A stretch of 64,000 nt of DNA, taken from assembly GCA_049296795.1 (NCBI GenBank), contig JBAQTC010000047.1:45255-109254 (forward strand). Reading direction: 5' to 3'. This document shows positions 8,091 through 17,346 of this stretch, piece by piece (positions within the stretch are counted from its first letter, which is position 1; the number at the start of each line of letters is the position of its first letter). Source of the stretch: CAXNKH01 sp049296795. Lineage in GTDB: Bacteria; Pseudomonadota; Gammaproteobacteria; Burkholderiales; Burkholderiaceae_C. The position numbers were made by a program, and so were the translations under genes. Below the pieces are notes generated by a model. It was not told the origin of the DNA, did not search any database, and was given only the letters and a program-made list of their open reading frames with translations.

Positions 8091-10226
8091 TCAAGTTGCC
8101 TTGGTGTCAATATCGCCGACCAGATTGGGGTAACGCACATGGTCGACCAATTCCTGGATTTTCTTGCTGGGTTCCGGAGTGATCAGACTCACCACGATAA
8201 TCACAGCAATACCCACGGGGACACCAAACACGCCGGCTGAGATCGGCAGAATGCCGTACCACAAATCAACTGGGCTGGTGATTCCAAAAATACCGCGCAA
8301 CCAAGGCTGGTTCATGACCATGTAATACACGGTCACACCCAAACCTGAGGCCATTCCCAGCGATGCCGCTATGCCCGTGGCCCGTTTCCAGAAAATCCCG
8401 ATCACAAGCGCCGGGAAGAAAGCCGCTGCTGCAAACGAGAAGGCCGCAGACACCAGGAACAAGATATCAGCTGGTTTTTGCGCTGCAACCATCGCTGCCA
8501 TCAATGCCACGACCAGCAGCAATGCCTTGGAAATGGTGACCCGGCGACTGGTTGAAGCATTGGGATCGATCATTTTGTAGTACAGATCGTGACTCAATGC
8601 ATTGGCGATGGTCAACAACAAACCGTCAGCAGTGGAAAGTGCGGCAGCCAGGCCACCCGCAGCTACCAGGCCAGAGATCACATAGGGCAGCCCCCCGATT
8701 TCCGGCGTTGCCAGAACGACAATGTCGCCACCGATGCTCATCTCATTGAGTTGCAGTATCCCGTCCTTATTGATATCAACAATCGACAACAACGAAGGGT
8801 CTACCTTGTTCCAGGCTGCAATCCAACCCGGCAACTGGTCGATCGGCGTACCTATCAAGACATGGAATACCTCAAACTTCACCAACACAGCCAAAGCCGG
8901 CGCCGTGAAATACAGCAAGAAGATGAAGAACAAGGACCAGGTCACTGAATCACGCGCATCTTTCACGCTGGGCACTGTGTAGTAACGCATCAGAATATGC
9001 GGCAAGGCAGCGGTTCCCACCATCAAGCAGAAAATCAGAGCCAGGAAGTTACGACGCGAGGTGTCATAAGTTTTCTGAGCTGCTGCATCACCATCGGGGT
9101 TGCCCTTGAATTGCTGAGCATGAGGCGCCATGCCATTAAGCGGAGCCGACTTGGTGTCAGCCGCAGTTTTGGCTTTGGTCCAAGCCGCTTTGGCTGCAGC
9201 TGCATCAGCCGGCAAAGCAGCCATGGCTTTTTCAGCCGCAGCAATGTCTGCAGCAGGTGCATTGGCGGCCTTCAAATCGGCCACTTTGGCAGTGGCTGCA
9301 GCTTTGTCAGCCGTCAGCGCCGCTGCTGGATCTTTCAGCTTTTCAGCCAGATCAGCCGAACGCTGCTTGAAAATTCCTCGGACTTCCAGTTCTTTGGGGT
9401 CGCTCGTCAGAATTTTTTCCTTGGCTGTGACTTTTTCAAGCTGGTAACCATATATGGCTTGTGGCACTGGCACGCTGGTTTGTTTGACGGACAACCACAC
9501 CACGGGAATCATGTAAGCCACGATCAGAATGATGTATTGCGCCACTTGGGTCCAGGTCACGGCGCGCATACCGCCGAGCAAGGAGCAAACCAAGATACCG
9601 CTAAGGCCAAGGAAAATCCCGACCTCGAACTCAACACCCGCCAAACGCGCCGTGATCAGCCCCACGCCGTAAATCTGCGCCACCACATACGTGAAGGAAC
9701 ACAAAATCGCAGCAACCACGCCGATGAATCGAGGTAGATTGCCACCGTAGCGTTCCCCCAAAAAGTCAGGGATGGTGAACTGGCCAAACTTGCGCATATA
9801 GGGCGCCAAAAACAGCGCCACCAGGCAGTAGCCGCCGGTCCAACCCATGATGAAAGCCAGACCGTCATAACCCGACAGGTACAGCGTACCAGCCATACCA
9901 ATGAACGATGCGGCCGACATCCAGTCCGCTCCCGTTGCCATGCCGTTGTACAGCGCAGGAACCCTGCGGCCCGCCACGTAGTATTCGGCCGCATCGGTGG
10001 TTCGGCTCATGTAGCCAATACCTGCATACAACAGCACCGTTGCACCCAGGAAACTCATGCCGATCCAGGATCGGGGCATGCCCAATTGTTCAGCAATCGC
10101 CAGAACAACCAAGAAAATCAAGAAGCCACCGGTGTACCAGGTATAGACTTTGTTCAAAGTCTTTTTGAACGCCGCCGTGGATGCTGCTGTTCCGGAACTT
10201 CCTCCGGTATCAAATATTCCAGCCAT
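8091..10226 (-). CDS. Sodium:solute symporter, large subunit (ActP-like, VC_2705 subfamily)
   Basis: Inner-membrane secondary transporter of the SSS family, probably for acetate or another small carboxylate. The substrate is inferred. Core motifs include GATVLLYAGIGYMSRTT, GADWMSAASFIGMAG and ALSTADGLLLTIANALSHDLY. At 711 residues it is longer than typical ActP (about 550). The extra length is mostly an Ala/Lys-rich stretch at about 285-360, probably helical, between two membrane segments. A loop at 484-495 (DINKDGILQLNE) matches an EF-hand calcium loop. I chose ATG 10226 with a GGAG site, not TTG 10232. The small subunit ends 2 bases upstream, so the two are cotranscribed. Confidence 0.92.
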   Translation of the reverse strand: MAGIFDTGGSSGTAASTAAFKKTLNKVYTWYTGGFLIFLVVLAIAEQLGMPRSWIGMSFLGATVLLYAGIGYMSRTTDAAEYYVAGRRVPALYNGMATGADWMSAASFIGMAGTLYLSGYDGLAFIMGWTGGYCLVALFLAPYMRKFGQFTIPDFLGERYGGNLPRFIGVVAAILCSFTYVVAQIYGVGLITARLAGVEFEVGIFLGLSGILVCSLLGGMRAVTWTQVAQYIILIVAYMIPVVWLSVKQTSVPVPQAIYGYQLEKVTAKEKILTSDPKELEVRGIFKQRSADLAEKLKDPAAALTADKAAATAKVADLKAANAPAADIAAAEKAMAALPADAAAAKAAWTKAKTAADTKSAPLNGMAPHAQQFKGNPDGDAAAQKTYDTSRRNFLALIFCLMVGTAALPHILMRYYTVPSVKDARDSVTWSLFFIFLLYFTAPALAVLVKFEVFHVLIGTPIDQLPGWIAAWNKVDPSLLSIVDINKDGILQLNEMSIGGDIVVLATPEIGGLPYVISGLVAAGGLAAALSTADGLLLTIANALSHDLYYKMIDPNASTSRRVTISKALLLVVALMAAMVAAQKPADILFLVSAAFSFAAAAFFPALVIGIFWKRATGIAASLGMASGLGVTVYYMVMNQPWLRGIFGITSPVDLWYGILPISAGVFGVPVGIAVIIVVSLITPEPSKKIQELVDHVRYPNLVGDIDTKAT

Positions 10227-10228
10227 GA

Positions 10229-10489
10229 TCAATCGTCTCCTTCGTGGACACCGTGCTCGATGTCAAGTTTGTTCATGTAGCGTGCGTAATACCAAATGAT
10301 CAGCACATAAATCGCCAACGAACCCTGGGCACCCATCCAGAAACTGAACGGCCAACCAAAGAAAGTAAAACTCAAGTCACGGGCGTAGTAGCCCACGACA
10401 AAAGTCACCACAAACCAGATCAACAACAGGATCACTGTGATCCTGAGATTTTTCCGCCAATAATGACGGTGGGATTCAGTCAGTTCCAT
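10229..10489 (-). CDS. DUF4212 protein, symporter small subunit
   Basis: An 86-residue membrane protein with two transmembrane helices (about 17-38 and 50-70). It has the DUF4212 pattern HRHYWRKNLRIT near the start and FWMGAQGSLAIYVLIIWYYARYMNKLD near the end. This family is encoded immediately before VC_2705-type sodium:solute symporters and is named their small subunit. The ATG at 10489 lies behind a perfect GGAGGTGA ribosome site. Confidence 0.92.
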   Translation of the reverse strand: MELTESHRHYWRKNLRITVILLLIWFVVTFVVGYYARDLSFTFFGWPFSFWMGAQGSLAIYVLIIWYYARYMNKLDIEHGVHEGDD

Positions 10490-10529
10490 CAATCACCTCC
10501 TTAAATACGCCCTTTCGGGCACAAAAAAA

Positions 10530-11108
10530 TTACGCTGTCGTCACGTTGCCCAACCCAATCTCGCGCTCCAGTTGGGCGGCAACTTTAGGCTCAAACCCTT
10601 TGAGATGACGAATAATTTTCTTCGCCTCATCGGGGTCTTGCCGGTCAACATGAACCCGCGCCAGCTGATACCAGCCAAACGGGCTCATGGGCTGCAGTTC
10701 TGTATTTTTCTTGAGGGCTTCAACCGCCTCATCGAAACGACGTTCTCGAATCAGGATCAAGGCCAAGCCATACCAAGCTCGGTCCATGCTCGGTTCAGCG
10801 TCAATCGCTCGTCGAAATGCCGCTTCGGCCTGCGCCAGGCGGCCACTTTCTTCCAAGATGTAGCCCAAATTGAACCAGGCCGCCGAATTACCGGGGTAGG
10901 CCTGCGCCAATTGCTCCAACGATGTGATGGCTGACTGCTTGTCTCCCATTTGAACCAAGACATGGGCTCGGCTGGCCAAAGCGTAGGAATCGATGGGCTT
11001 GAGTTGCAGCATCTCTTCAAATACCCGCAGTGCCTGCTTCTTCTGATTCAACAGTAGCAAGATGATGGCGCGAAGCCTGAGCAGCAGATAAGTCAATTTT
11101 TCACTCAT
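10530..11108 (-). CDS. Tetratricopeptide repeat protein
   Basis: A 192-residue protein made almost wholly of TPR units, for example PGNSAAWFNLGYILEESGRLAQAEAAFRRAIDAEP and DRAWYGLALILIRERRFDEAVEALKKNTELQP. There is no clear signal peptide, so it probably acts as a cytoplasmic or membrane-associated scaffold. Its ATG overlaps the stop of a small membrane protein gene by 4 bases, which suggests the two work together. It lies upstream of the symporter genes on the same strand. The partner is unknown. Confidence 0.85.
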   Translation of the reverse strand: MSEKLTYLLLRLRAIILLLLNQKKQALRVFEEMLQLKPIDSYALASRAHVLVQMGDKQSAITSLEQLAQAYPGNSAAWFNLGYILEESGRLAQAEAAFRRAIDAEPSMDRAWYGLALILIRERRFDEAVEALKKNTELQPMSPFGWYQLARVHVDRQDPDEAKKIIRHLKGFEPKVAAQLEREIGLGNVTTA

Positions 11109-11407
11109 TTACATTGCTCCAAACCAACTTGCAGACACAACTGAATTTTGAAAAGAGTGGCCGCGATCCAAGCAACGGCCAGCAGTAAAAAAGCCACCAA
11201 AGGCAGATGCCGCTGCAGAACTAATTTAGGCGTCAACAGACGGGCCAGAGAAATAAAAGGTTTGACCACCATACCGAGCAATTGATAAAAAAGATTCTTG
11301 TCTTTTTTTGCCCCTGCCAGCAAACCCAGCAACCATAGACCGAGCATCGCCATCAACGCGATTTCAACGATCAGTTTGATTGAGGAGACAACAAGAATCA
11401 TGGCCAT
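11105..11407 (-). CDS. Small membrane protein of unknown function
   Basis: A 100-residue protein with two hydrophobic segments (about 4-30 and 67-88) separated by a basic stretch containing GAKKDKNLFYQLLG and VVKPFISLARLLTP. I do not recognise a named family. It is translationally coupled to the TPR protein gene through an ATGA overlap, so it may anchor that protein to the inner membrane; this is inference. An alternative ATG lies at 11401. Confidence 0.75.
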   Translation of the reverse strand: MAMILVVSSIKLIVEIALMAMLGLWLLGLLAGAKKDKNLFYQLLGMVVKPFISLARLLTPKLVLQRHLPLVAFLLLAVAWIAATLFKIQLCLQVGLEQCK

Positions 11408-11488
11408 TCAAGGATAAATTTTACGCCATTATTTATGATCCGCCGGGTGATTTGAGTGCCCAACAGCAAAACCAAGGGTTTTTCCCAC

Positions 11489-11553
11489 AAAACCCCAATA
11501 GGGTTTTCACCACCGGCCCTAAAGCGCTTGCAGGGCGCTTTAGGGCCGGTGGT
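11489..11553 (-). terminator. Strong hairpins at the 3' end of ppsA
   Basis: A perfect 19-base inverted repeat (11509-11527 with 11535-11553, 7-base loop) lies just after the ppsA stop. A second 7-base-pair hairpin with AAAACCC/GGGTTTT arms is at 11489-11507. On the minus strand the second stem ends in four T residues. Together they should stop transcription or protect the ppsA mRNA end. They also lie ahead of the TPR/membrane gene pair on the same strand. Confidence 0.7.
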
Positions 11554-11561
11554 CTATTGGG

Positions 11562-13952
11562 TCACTGCGCCAACAAGCGCCAAGTAGGAATTACGGAATC
11601 AGGGTTCAGTGAAATCGATTCAATGCCTTGCTGCACCAACCACTTGGCAAAATCAGGATGGTCGCTGGGGCCTTGGCCACAGATCCCAACGTACTTACCT
11701 TTGGAGGTACAGGCCTTGATGGCGCGACTGATCATGGCTTGAACCGCCGGGTCGCGCTCGTCAAAATCCGCGGCCAACAGTTCCAACCCAGAGTCTCGAT
11801 CCAGGCCCAAGGTGAGCTGGGTCAGGTCGTTTGAGCCGATCGAGAAGCCGTCAAAATATGCCAAAAACTCATCCGCCAAAATGGCATTGCTTGGCACTTC
11901 GCACATCATGATGATTTTCAGGCCATTCTCGCCGCGCTTGAGTCCATGGGCCGCAAGCAAATCAATCACTTTGCTCGCCTGCCCCAGGGTACGGACAAAA
12001 GGAACCATCAACTCGACGTTGGTGAGCCCCATCTCCTGGCGCACCCGCTTGAGTGCTTCACATTCCATGGCAAAAGCCTCGCCAAACTCAGCACTGATAT
12101 AACGCGCCGTACCCCGAAAACCCAGCATGGGGTTCTCTTCATCGGGCTCATAACGGCTGCCGCCTATGAGTTTTCGGTACTCGTTGCTCTTGAAATCAGA
12201 CAAACGAACAATCACTGGTTTGGGCCAGAATGCCGCCGCAATCGTTGCCACGCCTTCGGTCACTTTGTCAACGTAAAAAGCCCGGGGGGACGCATGACCA
12301 CGCGCCACGGACTCCACCGCTTTTTTCAGGTCGGGGTCCACATTGGGGTAGTCCAAAATAGCTTTGGGATGAACCCCGATATTGTTGTTGATGATGAACT
12401 CCAAGCGGGCCAAACCCACTCCGGCATTGGGCAACTGGCAAAAATCAAAAGCCAGTTGCGGATTGCCGATATTCATTGTGATTTTTACCGGGATCTCAGG
12501 CATGGCCCCGCCTTCCACCTCAGTCACCTCGGTTTCCAGCAAGCCATCGTAAATAAATCCGCTATCGCCTTCGGCACAACTCACCGTTACCAGGCTGCCC
12601 GTCTTTAGCCGCTCGGTCGCATCGCCACAGCCCACCACCGCTGGAATACCCAATTCCCGCGCAATGATGGCGGCATGACAGGTTCGCCCACCCCGGTTGG
12701 TCACGATGGCCGAAGCTCGCTTCATGACAGGCTCCCAATTCGGGTCCGTCATGTCGGTCACCAGCACGTCGCCCGGCTGGACTTGGTCCATTTCGCTGAT
12801 GTTGTGCACCAGTCGCACCGGCCCGGCGCCAATTTTCTGACCAATCGCACGGCCCTCCGTTAACACCGTACTGCGTCCCTTGAGTTTGTAGCGCAGTTCT
12901 GCCTTGCCTTCAGCCTGGCTTTTTACCGTTTCGGGCCTGGCTTGCAGGATATAGAGCTGCCCATCATTGCCGTCCTTGCCCCACTCGATGTCCATGGCTC
13001 GACCATAGTGCTGCTCGATCACCAGGGCATAACGCGCGAGTTGCTCAACATCGGCGTCAGTCAAGGAGTATCGATTGCGCTGTTCGGTGGGAACATCCAC
13101 GGTTTTGACCAATTTAGCGTCAATCGCTTTTTCCTGCGGCGTAGCAAACACCATTTGCAACAGCTTGGAGCCCAGACTGCGCCGTATGACGGCACGCTTG
13201 CCTGCCTTGAGCATGGGCTTGTGAACGTAAAACTCATCCGGGTTTACCGCGCCTTGCACCACGGTCTCGCCCAAACCGTAATTCGAGGTAATGAACACCA
13301 CATCTTGAAACCCCGATTCGGTGTCGATCGTGAACATCACGCCGGCAGCACCCAAGTCGCTTCGCACCATGCGCTGAACCCCGGCCGAGAGTGCCACTTC
13401 GGAGTGGGCAAAGCCCTTGTGGACGCGGTAGCTGATGGCGCGGTCGTTGTAGAGCGAGGCAAAGACTTCCTTCATCTTGTGCAACACGTCTTCAATGCCC
13501 ACCACATTGAGGAAAGTTTCCTGCTGGCCAGCAAATGATGCGTCTGGTAAGTCTTCCGCGGTGGCCGAGGAGCGAACAGCAAACGAGGCCGCAGCATTTC
13601 CCGCGCTCAGCGTAGCGAATGCCGCTCTTATAGACTGCTCAAACGCGGCCGGCAAGGGCTGCGCTTGCACCATGGCGCGAATCTCGGCGCCAACAGCAGC
13701 CAAGGCCCGCACATCTTCAGTATCGAGGGCATCGAGCTTGGCATTGATGCGCTCATTCAAGCCCTCATATTTCAAGAATTCGCGAAAAGCATGGGCTGTT
13801 GTGGCAAAACCGGTGGGAACCCGAACGCCTTGCGGCAATTGGGAGATCATCTCGCCCAGGCTGGCGTTTTTACCGCCAACCACTTCGACGTCGGTCATCC
13901 TAAGGTTTTCAAACGGGACGACCAGGTCGGTCGGGCTGAAAAGTGCAGTCAT
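11562..13952 (-). CDS. ppsA: Phosphoenolpyruvate synthase
   Basis: Pyruvate, water dikinase: pyruvate + ATP + water gives PEP + AMP + phosphate, the entry to gluconeogenesis from C3 acids. It is 796 residues, the normal length. The N-terminal ATP-grasp domain includes VGGKNASLGEM and RSSATAEDLPDASFAGQQET. The phosphohistidine domain carries GGRTCHAAIIARELGIPAVVGCG near residue 430, with the catalytic His. The C-terminal PEP/pyruvate barrel ends with SIGSNDLTQLTLGLDRDS and GICGQGPSDHPDFA, which holds the catalytic Cys. The regulator ppsR is divergent, 223 bases away. A GGAG site precedes the ATG. Confidence 0.98.
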   Translation of the reverse strand: MTALFSPTDLVVPFENLRMTDVEVVGGKNASLGEMISQLPQGVRVPTGFATTAHAFREFLKYEGLNERINAKLDALDTEDVRALAAVGAEIRAMVQAQPLPAAFEQSIRAAFATLSAGNAAASFAVRSSATAEDLPDASFAGQQETFLNVVGIEDVLHKMKEVFASLYNDRAISYRVHKGFAHSEVALSAGVQRMVRSDLGAAGVMFTIDTESGFQDVVFITSNYGLGETVVQGAVNPDEFYVHKPMLKAGKRAVIRRSLGSKLLQMVFATPQEKAIDAKLVKTVDVPTEQRNRYSLTDADVEQLARYALVIEQHYGRAMDIEWGKDGNDGQLYILQARPETVKSQAEGKAELRYKLKGRSTVLTEGRAIGQKIGAGPVRLVHNISEMDQVQPGDVLVTDMTDPNWEPVMKRASAIVTNRGGRTCHAAIIARELGIPAVVGCGDATERLKTGSLVTVSCAEGDSGFIYDGLLETEVTEVEGGAMPEIPVKITMNIGNPQLAFDFCQLPNAGVGLARLEFIINNNIGVHPKAILDYPNVDPDLKKAVESVARGHASPRAFYVDKVTEGVATIAAAFWPKPVIVRLSDFKSNEYRKLIGGSRYEPDEENPMLGFRGTARYISAEFGEAFAMECEALKRVRQEMGLTNVELMVPFVRTLGQASKVIDLLAAHGLKRGENGLKIIMMCEVPSNAILADEFLAYFDGFSIGSNDLTQLTLGLDRDSGLELLAADFDERDPAVQAMISRAIKACTSKGKYVGICGQGPSDHPDFAKWLVQQGIESISLNPDSVIPTWRLLAQ

Positions 13953-14175
13953 GGGGAAGCTCCAGAAGTTAAAAACCGCTCCGTGCGCAAAATCCAGGGC
14001 AATTACCGGCGAACATCCCGGTGCTGGATCCTCAATACCTGATCCTGGGGCATCGACTCTGCGCAGGGGAAAATCTCATCAATTGCATCCATTGTAAGTG
14101 GGGGACACCCCATAAGTGGTGCTAGGCGGGCAGTTCCCGGGCAAAATATGCCCACTGTGACCTCTGCGATTTAAC

Positions 14176-14997
14176 ATGCCCAATCGAACCGTTTTTTTCA
14201 TCTCTGATGGCACCGGCATCACCGCTGAAACCTTTGGCAATGCCATCCTGGCCCAGTTCGAGATGCAACCACGCCATGTTCGTCTGCCTTTTATCGACTC
14301 GGTTGACAAGGCTTACCAAGTGGTGCGTCAAATCAACCACACCGCGCAAATCGAGGGGAAAAAGCCGATCGTTTTCACCACTTTGGTCAATACCGAGGTG
14401 CTCATGGTGATCCAAGAGGGCTGCCAAGGCATGCTGCTGGACATGTTCAGCACCTTTGTCCATCCACTTGAAAATGAATTGCAACTGAAGTCACGCCAAA
14501 GAGTGGGCCGATTCAGCGATGCCAGCAAAAGCAAGTCCTACCACGACCGGATCGAGGCCATTGATTTTTCTCTGGCACACGATGACGGCCAATCCAACCG
14601 CGACTTGGAGCAATCCGATGTCATTCTGGTGGGGGTAAGCCGCAGCGGAAAAACACCTACTTCGCTTTACCTGGCGATGCAGCACGGCTTGAAAGCTTCG
14701 AACTACCCCTTGATCCCGGAAGATTTCGATCGCAATCAGCTTCCGGTCGCGCTGATGCCACACCGAAGCAAAATTTTCGGCTTGACCATCAAGCCCGAAC
14801 GCTTGAGCGAAATTCGTAACGAGCGACGACCCAACTCCGTTTACGCTTCACTGGAAAATTGCCGCAAAGAGGTCAGCGCAGCCGAATCCATGATGCGCCG
14901 CTCGGGTATTCGCTGGCTCTCCACCACCACCAAATCCATTGAAGAAATCGCCACCACCATCCTGCAGGAAATCAGGCCCGAGCGCCTGAGCTACTGA
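14176..14997 (+). CDS. ppsR: PEP synthase regulatory protein (bifunctional kinase/pyrophosphorylase)
   Basis: DUF299-family enzyme that inactivates PEP synthase by ADP-dependent phosphorylation of a threonine next to the catalytic His and reactivates it by phosphate-dependent pyrophosphorolysis. It is 273 residues. The N-terminus (NRTVFFISDGTGITAETFGNAIL) and the P-loop GVSRSGKTPTSLYLA near residue 155 are diagnostic. The target ppsA is encoded divergently just upstream, which fits the function. In PEP synthase the target Thr lies in GGRTCHAA, which is present in the neighbour. Confidence 0.96.
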   Translation: MPNRTVFFISDGTGITAETFGNAILAQFEMQPRHVRLPFIDSVDKAYQVVRQINHTAQIEGKKPIVFTTLVNTEVLMVIQEGCQGMLLDMFSTFVHPLENELQLKSRQRVGRFSDASKSKSYHDRIEAIDFSLAHDDGQSNRDLEQSDVILVGVSRSGKTPTSLYLAMQHGLKASNYPLIPEDFDRNQLPVALMPHRSKIFGLTIKPERLSEIRNERRPNSVYASLENCRKEVSAAESMMRRSGIRWLSTTTKSIEEIATTILQEIRPERLSY

Positions 14998-15051
14998 ATA
15001 CCTCCTCTTTCCTGATGCGCCACTTGCGGCCAGGGCCACTTGTTTTTATTT

Positions 15052-15070
15052 AATGAGAATGATTCTCATT
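15052..15070 (+). promoter_or_regulatory. Fur box upstream of the iron-uptake operon
   Basis: A perfect 9-1-9 palindrome, AATGAGAATGATTCTCATT, very close to the Fur consensus, 44 bases before the receptor start codon. It predicts iron repression of the receptor-piuC-tonB-exbB-exbD run. Confidence 0.9.
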
Positions 15071-15113
15071 TGCATATAAAATACCGAGGTCAGCGAATTA
15101 ACAAGGTCTCTTC

Positions 15114-17330
15114 ATGGCATCGAAGTCAGTATCCGGCGTACTCCAAACCCGTGAACATAAAAACGAAAAGAAAATACTGCCCCTGGGCGCACTGATGTTC
15201 AGCGCCGCCCTCTCCGTCTGGGCTCAAGCCAACACCGAGTCTGAGACAACAACGGTCGCCCCCGTCAAATTCGGCCCCCAAAAAACAGAAAAAACACTGG
15301 CTCCAGTGACCGTGAGCGCAAACCGTGACCGCAACAATCAGACCTACCAAAGTGGCTTGGTCAGTCTGGGCAAAACAATTGTCAACGCCAAGGACATTCC
15401 TCAATCACTGACCATCGTCAATGACAAGCTGATGCACGATCAAGGTAAAGACACGGTCAAGGACGCTTTGGTCAACGTACCCGGTATCACTTTCGAGGCG
15501 GGTGAAGGCGGGCGCATTGGCGACAATATCCGGTTGCGTGGCTTCAGCGTATCGGGCGACATTTATTTGGATGGAATGCGCGATATCGCGCAGTACAACC
15601 GAGACACATTCAACGTCGATCGGATCGAAGTCCTGCGCGGATCGGCTTCCATGCTTTTTGGCCGTGGATCCACCGGTGGTATCGTCAACCAGGTCAGCAG
15701 ACAGCCGCGGCTGATGACTGAATACGAGATCAATACCACGCTGGGTACCGGTAACTACCTGCGTCTGGGCGGCGACTTCAATTTCAAGACCGACGACGAT
15801 GCTGCATTGCGTATCAATGCCATGAGCACCGACTGGAATGGCCGTGCAGGATTAGCCGAAACCCATCGCAAGGGCTTGGCGCTGGATTACCGATGGGGTA
15901 TTGGCACGGCCAATGAATTTGGTTTCAGCCTCTATCACCTGGAGTACAAGGACAAACCCGATTTTGGTTTCGGCTGGTTGGGCGGCCGCCCGAGCCCCTA
16001 CCCCACCAGCCAAAAATGGTATGGCCTAGCTTCAGATTATCAGCAAGACAGCGCCGACGTAGTGACGCTGAACCACACGCACCGCTGGCTTGATGGCAGC
16101 ACGCTCAAAACCACTTTGCGCGACGGGACGTACCTGCGCGATCTCTGGGCTACCACGTCCAAAGTCGCCAGCGGCGTCACGCTGGACAATTTCAACTCTA
16201 ACTCGGTGGTTAACCGCGCCAGCCAAACACGGGCCGGGCAAGAGCACCACACCTTTGTTCAAACCGACTACAACGCCAAAACGACGTTGCTGGGTGTTCG
16301 CAGTGAGTTGCTGTTCGGTGCCGAATACGCGCTGGAACGTTCAACCCGTTACAGCTACACCGCAACGCCGGCCAAGCCCGACACCACAATCGCGCTGGCC
16401 GACAACACCAGCGTGATCGACACCCGCAGCAAGTCCTGGGCCAATGACTTTACTGCTGCCACGCTGGGGCTTTATGCGCAAGACACACTACAACTGGCTC
16501 CCATGTGGAAGCTGGTGCTTGGCCTGCGTTATGACGACTTCGGCGGTGACTACGCGCGCGCTGTTGGCGGCCCACTCTCGCGCAGCGACAAGCTGTTGAG
16601 CAAACGCGCAGGTCTTTTGTACCAGCCCAGCGACGATGTGACTTACTACGCGTCCTACGGGACGTCCTTCAACACCTCGGGCGATCTTTACCAGTACGAC
16701 CCCAGCACAGCCAACACCGCCCCCGAAAGCGCTCAAAATCTGGAACTCGGTGCCAAATGGGAATTGCTGGACGGCGACTTATCACTGCGCACGGCGCTGG
16801 CTCGAACCGACAAATTCAATGAACGCAATACCGACACCACCACGGTTCCGGGCGGTGCGGCTTACCTCTTGTCGGGTCAGCGCCACACCGATGCGCTCGA
16901 GTTTGAAGTCGCCGGACGCATCACGCCAAACTGGGACATCTTCGCCGGTCTGGTGTTCATGCGCGGCGTGATTGACCAAGCCGGGGCTAGCGCTGCCAGC
17001 CAACTGACCGTCGGTCAGAACCCCGGTCTGACACCCGACCGGCAAGCCAATCTGTGGAGTACTTACAGGATCAACAGCCAATGGCGCGCCGGCGGTGGAT
17101 TCAGCGCTGTGAGTCAGAACAAACCCGCCGATTCAGTCACCACCGTCAACCGTGCGCCGGGTTATGCCAAGGTGGACGCACTGCTGGAGTACCAGATTGA
17201 CCCGAAGAACAAACTCAAACTCAACCTCGATAACTTGTTTGACAAGGTTTACTACAGCTCGCTGTACCGGGGCTTCGTCGTGCCCGGCCCGGACCGCAGC
17301 TTGCGCATGACCTGGACCGTGAAGTTCTAA
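15114..17330 (+). CDS. TonB-dependent siderophore receptor
   Basis: Outer-membrane ligand-gated channel for a ferric siderophore. It is 738 residues, with a signal peptide (ending VWAQA near residue 39 after a basic leader), a TonB-box-like stretch LAPVTVSANR, a plug domain (about 85-195, including IRLRGFSVSGDIYLDGMRD and VLRGSASMLFGRGSTGGIVNQVS) and a 22-strand type barrel ending in MTWTVKF with the terminal aromatic residue. The plug pattern is that of the FhuA/FoxA/FpvA siderophore class. A PiuC-like hydroxylase directly downstream also points to siderophore use. The exact ligand cannot be read from the sequence. There is no N-terminal signalling domain. Confidence 0.93.
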   Translation: MASKSVSGVLQTREHKNEKKILPLGALMFSAALSVWAQANTESETTTVAPVKFGPQKTEKTLAPVTVSANRDRNNQTYQSGLVSLGKTIVNAKDIPQSLTIVNDKLMHDQGKDTVKDALVNVPGITFEAGEGGRIGDNIRLRGFSVSGDIYLDGMRDIAQYNRDTFNVDRIEVLRGSASMLFGRGSTGGIVNQVSRQPRLMTEYEINTTLGTGNYLRLGGDFNFKTDDDAALRINAMSTDWNGRAGLAETHRKGLALDYRWGIGTANEFGFSLYHLEYKDKPDFGFGWLGGRPSPYPTSQKWYGLASDYQQDSADVVTLNHTHRWLDGSTLKTTLRDGTYLRDLWATTSKVASGVTLDNFNSNSVVNRASQTRAGQEHHTFVQTDYNAKTTLLGVRSELLFGAEYALERSTRYSYTATPAKPDTTIALADNTSVIDTRSKSWANDFTAATLGLYAQDTLQLAPMWKLVLGLRYDDFGGDYARAVGGPLSRSDKLLSKRAGLLYQPSDDVTYYASYGTSFNTSGDLYQYDPSTANTAPESAQNLELGAKWELLDGDLSLRTALARTDKFNERNTDTTTVPGGAAYLLSGQRHTDALEFEVAGRITPNWDIFAGLVFMRGVIDQAGASAASQLTVGQNPGLTPDRQANLWSTYRINSQWRAGGGFSAVSQNKPADSVTTVNRAPGYAKVDALLEYQIDPKNKLKLNLDNLFDKVYYSSLYRGFVVPGPDRSLRMTWTVKF

Positions 17331-17346
17331 CGCCGCAAGGTTTTTC

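Noticed and set aside
8997..9737. A 246-codon plus-strand frame inside the symporter gene
   Set aside because: Antisense shadow of the Ala-rich insertion; the symporter frame is clearly the coding one.
11946..13538. Long open frames on the plus strand inside ppsA (11946-12608, 12942-13538)
   Set aside because: They are opposite a well-conserved gene in a GC-rich codon context, have no recognisable domain and no ribosome site.
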